In this document: piece after piece, positions 55,101 to 64,000 of the stretch | Layout: each line of letters begins with the position of its first letter | Position numbering within the stretch: the stretch's first letter is position 1 | Assembly (NCBI GenBank): GCA_016647705.1 | Contig: CM028330.1 | Span: 47,272,397 to 47,336,396, forward strand | DNA from: Eucommia ulmoides | Taxonomy: Eukaryota > Streptophyta > Magnoliopsida > Garryales > Eucommiaceae | Length of the DNA: 64,000 nucleotides | Direction: 5' to 3' | The notes under the pieces: generated by a model | The model's input: the letters and a program-made list of their open reading frames with translations, nothing else | Told to the model about the DNA's origin: nothing | Database searches by the model: none | Translations under genes and position numbers: made by a program

Positions 55101-56300
55101 CAACTCAATTAGAATATTTATCAACGTGGTCCTAGAGACCAAGTTCATATACTAGTAAACCATGAAAACCTTGGTGAACCTTATTTTAGGTATGACAATT
55201 CTAGAATCAATTTTATTTGTGAGAATAAAGATTGGTGGTTAGATTTGTGAGCTAATATACGTGTTTATTTTGATTGTTGTATTTTAAAAAATTATCAGAA
55301 ATCAAATAGAAGAAGTATAATCCTAGCAAATGATGTCATCCCACAAGTGTGTGGTATAAGAGATATTGATTTGAAGATGACATCTGGAAAGACACTAAGT
55401 CTCACAGGAGTGCAGCATGTTCTGAAGTGAAAAGAAATTTAATTAGTATGTTAACTTTAGTCTAGAAAGGTTATAAATTGTTATGGAGTCCAATAAGGTT
55501 GTTATAACCAAGAATAATATTTTTGTTGCGAAAAGTTATATGTCTGAAGGTTTATTAAAATTACATGTATTTTTGGAGAATAATAAAAGTAATCAAATTT
55601 TGAGTGTTGAAACCTCTAATGTATGGTGGTGTAGATTAGGTCATATAAGTTTGAAGAATGTTAAGAGCTTAATTGTTGGATCTTGATCTTATTCATAAAT
55701 CTCCTGTGGAAGATAACCAAAAATGTGAGGTACATGGTCAATAAAAATAACTGAGAAAATCTTTTAAAAGTATTAATAGGAATACACAACCCTTAAAGCT
55801 TATACATGGTGATGTTTATAATTCAAATAGACTACTGATAAGAGTTAGGAATAAATATTTTCTAACGTTCATTGATGATTGTTCGAGGTTTCGCTATTTT
55901 TATCTTTTGAAGGCTAAAGACTAGGTGTTTAATAAGTTTATAATATACGCAAATAGAATAGAAAATCAGGTTGACAGGAAGATTAAGAAATTTAGGTCTG
56001 ATGGGAGTGAGTATACTTCGGGAGATCTTAAGATTATTTGCGAATAATGTAGTATCATACATGAACTTACTCCACCATATTCACCTCAATAAAATAGAAT
56101 GCCATAAAGGAAAAATATAACTTTGATAGATATAGTGAATTCAGTGTTGATAAGTTCAGGTTTACCTAAAAATTTATGGGCAAAGGCTGTACGTACTACA
56201 TATTATCTGAAAAGAATCCTTACGAAATTTGGGAGAATAGAAATTCAAATTTGAGAATTTTAAAAGTGTAAGGGTTTTTAGCAAAGATGGCTATACCTGA
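55101..56300 (+). pseudogene. Copia protease, GAG-pre-integrase and integrase
   Basis: The protease site reads WWLDL followed by a stop, where DSGA is expected (55231 region). GAG-pre-integrase is in 55483-55686 with WWCRLGHISLKNVKSL. Integrase wording follows in pieces: LKLIHGDVYNSN (first Asp), FLTFIDDCSRFRYFYLLKAK (55858-55917), KKFRSDGSEYTSGDLKIICE (second Asp) and PPYSPQ, with the Glu block badly damaged; then SSGLPKNLWAKAV and AIPEPKRKKIGLNIIDIVFL (from 56287). Many stops and shifts. Confidence 0.83.
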
Positions 56301-56770
56301 GCCAAAGAGAAAGAAAATAGGACTCAATATAATAGATATTGTTTTCTTACGTTATGCACAAGACATTGGTGTAAATAGATTTTCAGTTATAAAGTCTCAA
56401 ACTAGTGGTATCTCTATAAATTTTATAGCTGAATCAAGAGATGTAACTTCTTTCAATATATATTTCCTTATAAAACTAGATTTTCTAACTAGTTAGTGAA
56501 CATGGATTCTACACTAACTTAGGATATACCATCTACTAGCAATAATCTTCTTGCCGAGATATAATCAGATTTTTCTATAGAGCTCAGATGAAATGAGAGA
56601 CATATAATTGAAAAGATTTTTGAGGAAGATTTCATATACTTACTTAGTAGAAGGAGATCCAAAAACTTACATGCAAGTGCTATCTTCAAGAGACTCACCT
56701 TTTTGGAAAGAGACAATAAATATTGAGATTGAATTAATCATACAAAAAAATACATAGGAGATAGTAGATT
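56301..56770 (+). pseudogene. Copia integrase C-terminus and start of RT
   Basis: QTSGISINFIAESRDVTSF ends the integrase extension. After a Ser-rich linker, EGDPKTYMQVLSSRDSPFW and KETINIEIELIIQKNT (about 56645-56750) are the first residues of the RVT_2 region. Then the sequence leaves copia; the RT core, RNase H and 3' LTR are missing. The cut lies about 100 bases before the Athila-type LTR. Confidence 0.75.
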
Positions 56771-56875
56771 TGTGATAAATTGATTTTATCTATTTATTTT
56801 ATTTCTGAATTTGGTAGTTATCGAGTGTTCTATTAGTATTTTCAATCATTTTTATTCATTTTTATGCAGATAAGG

Positions 56876-58095
56876 TGTTATGGGCTAAAACAATTGCAAA
56901 TCACGCCCGTCGATAGGACGTCAATGAAGAAACGACTGAAAAAAAGGCTACGGTGGTGTTCTGCACTGGGCGCGCTGTAGCTCGCTCCTTATCGGCTGCA
57001 GTGCCCCCATTTAATCTCTATGCCCATTGCACGCTGCAACACATACCCATTTTAAGCCCTCTCTGCTGTTTGCTCGCTACAGCGTGTTACTTACGCACTG
57101 CAGTGCTGTTGCACCAACTGGCAACCCATTTTCAACTTTTTATAGGGTTTTTTGAGAAATATATAAATATCACTTGATGCCTCTTTGGTTCTATACATTT
57201 TTGAAGCCCTAGAATCAGACCAAAACTAAGAGATCACCATTGGAAAAGAGGAAACGACTTAGAGCGGACTTTGCGGAAGTGGAATCATCCAGTCTTCAGA
57301 TATGGCTATATTCTCTTTGTTTTTCTCTTTCATTTTAAATTCTTGGTTGGTTGTTTTAATGATGTAGATATCATTTGTTATTGGATATTTGGTTATATCC
57401 ATGTGTAGCTAAATATTTATTGTCTAGGGATTAATGTAGTTCATAAGTATTGTGTTTGAGTAAATCTATGTTTTGATAGCGGTTGTTCAACCCTATTCGA
57501 TTGTGTTTACCGTTTTATCACTTCCATTGTATGCTTGTATATGATATTGTAGTTGATTTGAGAATATGGGGTTTGATGCTCGGGAGAGGTAACCCCAGAT
57601 TCAAACTAGGTTTAAACACAACACAAGTTCTAATGTTTCAGGAAATTATTAGAACTTGTGCAATCCATAAGGTTAGTGCAAGACGCATGTAATCATTTAA
57701 ATTCTTTATAGGGATATCAGTTTTGACGTGGTTACATATTCACTCACTTGACGCTTGGGAGAGGTAGTGAGTGAGTTTTAGAAATCTTGATTGTTGAATA
57801 GGTTGATTACTGTTAGTAGAAACTAGAATAAACCAAGCACGTATGAGTGAACGAAGTTAATCTCTAGATAATCCATTCCCTTAGAATTTATTCTGAGTAT
57901 TGTAGTTTAATTTGTTTTCATATCTCGAACACCTCTCAAATCTTTAATCGTCTAAATAAAATTGAGTTATTCTAATTATAGTAATTAGCTTGTTCTAACG
58001 ATAAATCCCAGTGGACGATACTTGATCTTCGGATCACTTTATTACTTGTTGACCTTGTGCACTTGCGAGTAATTCATAGTGCATATTTTATCGCA
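56876..58095 (+). repeat. Athila-type 5' LTR (about 1220 bp)
   Basis: It starts TGTTATGGGCTAAAACAATTG and probably ends TTTTATCGCA shortly before the primer site. The first 300 bases are less A+T-rich with words like GCGCTGTAGC, CACTGCAGTGC and GCTACAGCG, which also occur in the post-pol region at 63310-63405. No second LTR is in the window, so the end points are set by the TG/CA and primer site only. Confidence 0.65.
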
Positions 58096-58104
58096 ACTAG
58101 TTTT

Positions 58105-58119
58105 TGGCGCCATTGCCGG
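58105..58119 (+). other. Athila-type primer binding site
   Basis: TGGCGCCATTGCCGG, a one-base variant of the TGGCGCCGTTGCCGG site shared by Athila and Tat elements. Confidence 0.85.
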
Positions 58120-58336
58120 ATATTTAATGTTAGTAGTTAAGTTGATATTACTAAGTAACTCATAATTAATTTAGACACTCTTTTGTTTTACTTGTTTTTG
58201 TTTAATCATTTTCGTTGGTTGTGGTAATTGATAGTGTATGCGACGTAGCCGTACCTTTGAATTCATTGTTCTTGATCTAGAAATTGAACGCATATTAAGG
58301 AGGCTAAGGAAAGAAAGGAGAAACCAAGCTTGAGAA

Positions 58337-59366
58337 ATGGCCGACGGTAGTAATGATCGTGTACCACGACAATCACCGGTGCCTCAAGCACTACCACAAC
58401 AACCACCGAACCTGAAGTACAATAACAACGGGTCCTTTGGGATTACTATAGACCCATCATGCTTGACAACTATTCAGGGGTCTGGAGGTAACCACTCCAA
58501 GCCAACAACTTTGAGTTGAAACCCGCCCTAATCAACATGGTTCAACAGAACCAATATGGCGGGAATCTACATGAGGATCCAAACATCCATCTAGCGATGT
58601 TCTTGGAGATATGTGATACTGTGAAGATCAATGGAGTCTCGGAGGATGTCATTCGGCTAAGGCTATTCCTATTGTCCCTTCGAGAAAAAGCCAAAGGTTG
58701 GTTTCAATCCGTCCAACCGGGGAGTATCTCGACTTGGGAGGAACTAGCTCAATGGCTCCTCACTAATTTTTTTGCCCCATCGAAGACGTCACTATTGAGA
58801 GGTGATATTGCTCAATTTCGCCAAAGAGATTATGAACCACTCTTTGAGGCATGGGAGCGATTAAAGGACTTGTTGAGAAAATACCCCAACATAGATATCA
58901 AGATTGATTTTAAACACAACTCTTCTACAACTGGTTGGATGGATAGACGAGAACAATCGTGGACACCACATCTAGAGGTTCTCTGCTATCCAAAACTCCT
59001 GACGAGGCTCAAGAGCTATTGGAGAAGATGGCGGCCAATAATTATCAATGGCCCAATGAGCATAATGTGGGACTAAAGGTAGCCTCTATTCATGAGACCG
59101 GTCCTCTAGCTACCTTGTCAGCCCAGGTTTCGAAACTCATGGAACAACTTGTTGCTTTCTTCACCAGAGACACCTCATCAATTTGGGAAACAGAAAATGT
59201 GGCAAGTACTTCCCAACAAGGTATTGATAGTAAGTTCGAAAAATGTCATTTCATTAACAACCAGGCTTATACCTTTAGGCCCGCCAACAACATCCCAACT
59301 CATTATCACCCCGGGATTCAAAATCATGAAAAATTCTCTTATGAGAACAACCATAATACTTTGTGA
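58337..59366 (+). pseudogene. Athila-type Gag
   Basis: The ATG at 58337 opens MADGSNDRVPRQSPVPQALP; a frame change near 58500 leads to FELKPALINMVQQNQYGGNL and EDPNIHLAMFLEICDTVKIN. The Retrotrans_gag domain covers about 58540-58900 with LRLFLLSLREKAKGWFQ and WEELAQWLLTNFFAPSK. Another frame change near 58920-58960 leads to SKTPDEAQELLEKMAANNYQ, typical for Athila, and a C-terminal stretch without zinc knuckle to 59366. The gag forms the particle; this copy has two frame breaks. Confidence 0.9.
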
Positions 59367-59906
59367 CCTTCTCCCAGATATTCTTCGCAAACACAAGGAT
59401 TCCAGCTGTAGCAACTAAGTTGTCCTTTGCAACAACAATCGATGGATAGGAATAAGCGAACGTTGGAAGATCTGCTCGGCTCATTTATTAAAGAGACACA
59501 AAATATTATGTGAGAAAGGCATAATTGTATCAACAAACATGAGACGTGTCTTGTCAACATCAAGACGACATGCACCAATACTAATTCGACAATAAAGTCT
59601 CTGGAAACCCAAATTGGTCAGGTCTCTTGTGCCATAAATGGGCAAACCTCGGGGAAGTTTCCGAGTGATACGAAAACTATCCTAAGGGATTACAAAGCTA
59701 TCACTTTGAGAAGCGGAAAGGAAATCGAAGCAACAAAGCCAAAGGAGGACGAGGCCAAAGAGAAAATTGATGTTGAAAAAGAACTCATTTCAGATGAAAA
59801 GAAGAAAGAAACTCCAAAGGCAAATTCGGGTTTCATATCTTTTCCGGACAATCTACCAATGATCACTCTACCTTAGCCATATCCGCAATGGTTTCAAAAG
59901 AAGAAA
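59367..59906 (+). other. Linker between Gag and protease with stops
   Basis: Coding-like but broken sequence; 'ETQIGQVSCAINGQTSGKF' and a Lys/Glu-rich stretch (KPKEDEAKEKIDVEKEL) can be read between 59599 and 59790, as usual between gag and protease of Athila elements. Confidence 0.6.
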
Positions 59907-60590
59907 TTGGATAGCCAATTTGCAAAATTTCTTGAAATTTTTAAGAAAATCCATACCAATATCCTGTTCGCCGATGCATTAGAGCAAATACCCAATTATG
60001 AGAATTTTTTTGAGGACATAATGACTAAGAAGAAGAAATTGGAAGAATACGATACCATCAAGCTTACGGAGAAGTGTAGTTCAATCCTTCAATGGAAATT
60101 GCCCCAAGAGTTGAAAGATCCCAGAAGTTTCACCATTCCATGCATGATAGGGAAATCTTATTTTGAAAAGGCGCTTTGCGATCTTAGAGAAAGTATTAAT
60201 CTCATGTCATCATCCGTTTTTTGGAAATTGGGGCTTGGAGAAGCAAAGCCTACTACTATTTCTCTACAAATGGCAGATCGTTCATTAATCTAGCCAAAAG
60301 GCATTATTGAAGATGTGCTTGTAAAGGTGGATAAATTCATCTTTTCGGTGGATTTTGTTGTGTTGGATATGGAGGAAGACTGAGAGACTCTCATTATACT
60401 TGGAAGGCCTTTTCTTGCAACCGGGAAGGCGTTGATAGATGTGCATAATGGAAATTTGACTTTAAGGGTCAATGACAAGGAAGTGAAGTTCAACATCTTT
60501 AATACCACAAGGTTTTCAGAGAGTGTTCGACTGCAATCGGGTGAAAGTGGTGGACTCGTATGTTAAGGACTTCTTTCATAAAATCGTGCA
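59907..60590 (+). pseudogene. Athila-type aspartic protease
   Basis: SQFAKFLEIFKKIHTNILFA and ALEQIPNYENFFEDIMTKKK lead into PRSFTIPCMIGKSYFEKALC and DLRESINLMSSSVFWKLGLG. The active-site Asp is codon 60180-60182, but the next positions DLGAS of the family are DLRES. After a stop at 60291-60293, GIIEDVLVKVDKFIFSVDF, VVLDMEED and [18 protein letters not shown] complete the retropepsin-like fold. Stops at 60291 and 60381 break the gene. Confidence 0.88.
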
Positions 60591-60600
60591 CTAGAATCCT

Positions 60601-61640
60601 TTGGAGCATAGTCTCACAAATTCCCTATCTATAGGGGATTTTAATGAGAAACGATCTACCACAAATGAAAGAGTTGTGGACTACATCCTATCTCTCGAAG
60701 TTGTACCTAGCGACGTAGTAAATTTGGTTCAAATGGAGACTCTTGATGAAGATGAGAGTTCGCAAAGTCTCTCAAATCCACCTCACGGTGGATTGGTTCT
60801 AAAGCAATTACCGGAGCACCTTCGGTATACAAAACTCTACCAAGCCGGTTATTATGTCATCATCTTTAACTCAAGAAGAAGAAGAAGAAAAACTGCTCAT
60901 TATCCTAAAAGGCACAAGTCCACATTCATTTGGTCTATTTCTGACATCAAGGGAATAAACTCGACCATTTGCATGCACAAAATTCTGATGGAGGACTCAT
61001 TTAAGCCCTCAATTGATCATCAACAAAGGCTAAACCCTGCGATAAAGGAAATGGTCCGTGCTAAAGTTTTAAAGTTGTTGAATGCCAGAATCATTTATGC
61101 GATATCGGACAGTGAATGGGTAAGCCCTATGCAAGTGGTTCCAAAAAACAATGGCATGACTATGGTGAAAAATGATAGGAATGATCTAATTACCACATTA
61201 ACCATCACGGGATAGAAAGTGTGCATTGATTATCGGAAGTTGAATAAGACCACAAGGAATAATCATTTTTCTCTCCCGTTCATCGACCAAATATTACATC
61301 GTCTAGCCGGTTATGACCACTATTGCTTTCTTGATGGATATTTAGGTTATAATCAAATATCTATTGCACCAGAGGATCAACAAAAGACAACGTTCACTTG
61401 CCCGTACAACACTTTTGCATACCGCCATATGTCATTTAGACTATGCAACGCTCCAGCAACTTTTCAATGGTGTATGATGGCGATCTTTTCGATATAGTGG
61501 AAGATATAATGGAAGTGTTCATGGATGATTTCTCAGTCTTTGGTTCATCTTTTGACCATTGCCTCCACAATCTATCACTTGTACTCAAGCGATATGAAGA
61601 GAAAAATCTAGTTCTCAATTAGGAAAAGTATCATTTCATG
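60601..61640 (+). pseudogene. Athila-type reverse transcriptase
   Basis: 60601-61215 holds the region upstream of the catalytic core (PEHLRYTKLYQAGYYVIIFN, RLNPAIKEMVRAKVLKLL, VSPMQVVPKNNGMT). After a TAG at 61213, VCIDYRKLNKTTRNNHFSLP, YCFLDGYLGYNQISIAPEDQ (first Asp region) and QKTTFTCPYNTFAYRHMSFR follow to 61497. A one-base loss near 61490 shifts the frame; the catalytic FMDD box is intact in the new frame at 61518-61529, followed by FSVFGSSFDHCLHNLSLVLK. A stop stands at 61619-61621. Confidence 0.9.
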
Positions 61641-62259
61641 GTAAAGAAGGGCATCGTCTCAGGCCATCGAGTCTCTTCCCAGGGACTTGAGGTGGATTGG
61701 GCGAAGATTGAGACAATTGAGAAACTTCCCCCACCGATCAATGTAAAGGGAGTAAGAAGTTTCCTAGGCCACGCCGGCTTCTACAGGAGATTTATCAAGG
61801 ACTTTTCTAAAACGGTGAAGTCGTTGTGCAATTTGCTTGAAAAAGACTCCCCATTAATTTTTGATGATACTAGTGTGGGAGTGTTTAATGCAATGAAAGA
61901 GAAATTGATCTTAGCTCTGATTATAGTCACACCCGATTAGAATGAGCCGTTTGAGATTATGTGTGACGTGAGCAATTATGCGGTTGGAGCTATTTTGGGC
62001 CAACGCAAGGAGAAAAATTTTCGGTTAATATACCATACAAGCAAAATTCTCAATGATGCACAAGAGAATTACACCACAACAGAAAATAAGATGTTGGCGA
62101 TGGTCTTTGCTTGTGATAAGTTCCGATACTTATTTGCAAAGAAAGACGCAAAGTCTCGGTTAATTCGGTGGATTCTCTTGCTTCAAGAATTTGATATCGA
62201 GATTCAAGACAAGAAGGAGAGTGAAAATGTGGTAGCTGATCATCTTTCAAGGCTCGTGT
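61641..62259 (+). pseudogene. Athila-type RT connection and RNase H, with in-frame deletion
   Basis: KKGIVSGHRVSSQGLEVDWA, KIETIEKLPPPINVKGVRSF, LGHAGFYRRFIKDFSKTVKS and a stop at 61938 precede the RNase H start [39 protein letters not shown] (with the catalytic Glu region) is joined directly to [20 protein letters not shown] at about 62124-62130: the stretch of some 18 residues that normally carries TDH, including a catalytic Asp, is missing without a frame change. [16 protein letters not shown] ends the domain. Confidence 0.85.
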
Positions 62260-62995
62260 TAGAAGATGTTGGTGATGATTCATGTATTACAAAAGTTTTC
62301 CCGGACGAGCAATTATTCAATATCAAAGTTAAACTTCCATGGTTCGCGGATATAGTCAATTATCTCACGTGCAAGGTTTTTCCCTCATACCTATCTAGTG
62401 CTCAAAAGAAAACATTCCTATTTGATGTAAAGAGTTACATGTGGGATGACCCCATGTTGTTCAAGATATATGCCGATCAAGTCATTCGGCAATGTGTTCC
62501 GGAAGAAAAAATTGCAAGCATTCTACATCATTGTCACTCATCCCCATATGGCGGGCATTTTGGTGCAACACGAACAGTCGCAAAGGTGCTTCAATCAGGT
62601 TTTTATTGGCAGACTCTTTTCCGTGATTCATATATTGTTGTGAAAACTTGTGATCGGTGCCAGAGGGTCGGCAATATCTCAAGGCGGTATGAGTTGCCCT
62701 TAACAACTATTCTCGAGTTGGAACTCTTTGATGTTTGGGGAATTGATTTCATGCGATCATTTCCTTTGTCCTTTGGTCAAGAGTATATCTTGTTGGCGAT
62801 GGACTACGTGTCAAAATGGGTAGAGGCTGTGGCCACGCCAACCAACGATGCTAAAGTGGTTCTAAAATTTCTTTAAAAGAATAATTTAACAAGGTTCGGA
62901 ACTCTTCGGGCCGTCATTAGCGATGAATGAACCCACTTCTGCAACAAATTTTTCAACACTCTACTAACCAAGTACGGACAAAGAATCAAGCATTA
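62260..62995 (+). pseudogene. Athila-type integrase, truncated
   Basis: The HHCC zinc finger reads [20 protein letters not shown], then [14 protein letters not shown]. The core has [20 protein letters not shown] with the first catalytic Asp at 62745-62747, and [20 protein letters not shown]. After a stop at 62874-62876, RAVISDE holds the second Asp followed by a stop, and THFCNKFFNTLLTKYGQRIK ends the homology. The catalytic Glu and C-terminal domain are absent; from about 62995 the sequence is unrelated. Confidence 0.88.
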
Positions 62996-64000
62996 TTATG
63001 AAAATGAAAAACGAGTTGTGGAGAGTATCTCCCTTGTTGATAACTGATGTGGATCATTGTTAAGTCCAACGAGGGACGTTAAATTTAACGTCTTTTTTTA
63101 AATGCAACCTACGGGAATGTTTCTCGCCTATTTTTGCTAAAAAAATAATAATTTGTTTTGGAGGTTTTCATGATTGCGATGCATGTTTGTTGAGTAAATG
63201 GAGGATCACGGACGATCGGGGATGTTAAATAGATCTTGAACGAGAAGAAATTGCTGAACGACAACGAAACGGTGGTCTACCATTCACAAATCCAAGGAAG
63301 CAGGGCCAAGAGCCTACTGGCTGTAGTGTGCTACAGCGCCCAGAAGGTAGAAAATCTGTTGGTCTTTGTGCACTGTAGCGCACTCGCCTATGCGCTACAG
63401 CACTAAGACCCTTGTTTCGATTAAATGGGGGTCGACCCTCATTTTTTCCCCATTTCAAACCCTAAAACCAACCGACTCTCATCCATTCTCTCCCAAACCA
63501 ATTTTCACCCTCAAATTCATTCCTCTTCTCCTCAAAGATCTAAATCCCCATCACAAATCCATCAATCATTGGCCATTCCTACAACCTTAACTTCAGTAGT
63601 TCATTAGATTGGAGTTCAAACGGATGATTTCATCTCAAACGACTTGGGCACCCTAAAATTTTCAAGTAAGTTGTTTCAAAGGGATTTCTACTTGTGAATC
63701 ATCATTTCGTCGTTGTTGTCTTGTTCGTTTTAGGGTTTGATTGTGAGATTATAGATTTTTGTGTGAATCTTGTGCCTCTTGTGTTGCCATTCTTGAGATT
63801 GTTTGGTTGCTGAGGTTGTGGGTAAAATTTTTGTATAGTGAAGTGCACATTGTGATTGGTGAAGGGTTTTTGTGTCTTGGCTCGTAAAGATCAAGCCGTC
63901 GAAATCCGTTTCGAAGTGACAAAGAGGTGAAGGGTCCGGTTCGCGAGCCGCGGATTACGATTTGAGCCACTTTATTTCCAAGCAGGCTGAGCAACATTGC
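62996..64000 (+). other. Post-pol region of the Athila-type element
   Basis: Non-coding start, then a patch at 63300-63410 with GTAGTGTGCTACAGCGCCCAG and CACTGTAGCGCACTC words like those of the LTR start, then a pyrimidine-rich leader-like stretch (63440-63600: CCCTAAAACCAACCG, CCAAACCAATTTTCACCC) with two overlapping short frames rich in Ser, Pro and His. 63660-63680 (AAGTAAGTTGTTTC) could be a donor. Position suits the spacer before the env-like gene of Athila elements; no env-like domain is visible before the window ends. Confidence 0.45.

Larger units (their letters stand above)
56876..64000 (+). mobile_element. Athila-type Ty3/gypsy retrotransposon (3' end outside window)
   Basis: A probable 5' LTR, a primer site of the TGGCGCC type, gag, protease, RT, RNase H and integrase follow in gypsy order, then a long post-pol region that runs out of the window. 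Gag and protease wording is characteristic of the Athila branch. The main frame is broken at several points and the integrase is cut before its catalytic Glu. The post-pol part may correspond to the spacer and env-like region of Athila elements. Confidence 0.85.

Noticed and set aside
63225-63607. Short frames on both strands considered as env-like start
   Set aside because: No hydrophobic, coiled-coil or known env-like motif; composition follows the pyrimidine-rich leader.

Overview
The window is a block of flowering-plant nuclear DNA made almost entirely of transposable elements. The evidence is high A+T content with long (AT)n and (CT)n runs, nested and decayed LTR retrotransposons of typical plant lineages (Sirevirus, Angela-like and other Ty1/copia; Athila-type Ty3/gypsy), CACTA, Tourist/PIF and Mutator-like (MULE) termini, and captured fragments of plant gene families (an E-type PPR gene and a GRF zinc-finger gene). 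I see no intact host gene, rRNA, tRNA or CRISPR array. Every retroelement reading frame is broken by stops, frameshifts or deletions.

Layout, left half. 1-6001: 3' part of a Sirevirus (pol remnant, polypurine tracts, 3' LTR), inserted in the RT region of an Angela-like copia element whose 3' half is 6002-9050. 9051-12548: A+T-rich DNA with microsatellites and a CCA-rich minisatellite. 12549-17185: an LTR element with no coding capacity (LARD-like). 17453-17676: a 59-bp minisatellite running into a CACTA-like terminus. 17675-21964: two CACTA-like stretches with tandem exon-like units on the minus strand. 21965-29040: a second Sirevirus that keeps gag and env-like remnants but has no pol and a truncated 3' LTR. 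29041-32600: two Angela-like 3' ends facing away from each other. 32678-33976: a minus-strand LTR of the LARD family. 33977-35290: a copia RT remnant.

Right half. 35294-37628: two abutting Tourist/PIF-like elements sharing a TAA. 37667-42261: a copia element on the minus strand with both LTRs and a 5-bp target duplication (ATAAT), but without its YVDD motif. 44085-45475: a 1.39-kb MULE that is almost one perfect palindrome, with two inverted copies of a GRF zinc-finger gene fragment. 45485-47436: a Pack-MULE carrying a PPR gene fragment. The 9-mer TTAGTTATA stands before, between and after these two MULEs. About 47690-52050: a second LARD-family member with a 2.1-kb LTR. 52172-53190: a CACTA-like start and a solo LTR (TSD CTTAG). 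54233-56770: a gag-PR-INT copia remnant. 56876-64000: an Athila-type element, with 5' LTR, PBS, gag, PR, RT, RNase H, a truncated integrase and part of the post-pol region.

The sequences do not form a cellular pathway; their relations are nested insertions and probable dependence of non-autonomous families (LARD, MULE and Tourist derivatives) on partners elsewhere. The best candidate for something new is the MULE pair at 44076-47445: a palindromic, potentially hairpin-RNA-producing element made from a host gene, next to a Pack-MULE at the same 9-bp target word.
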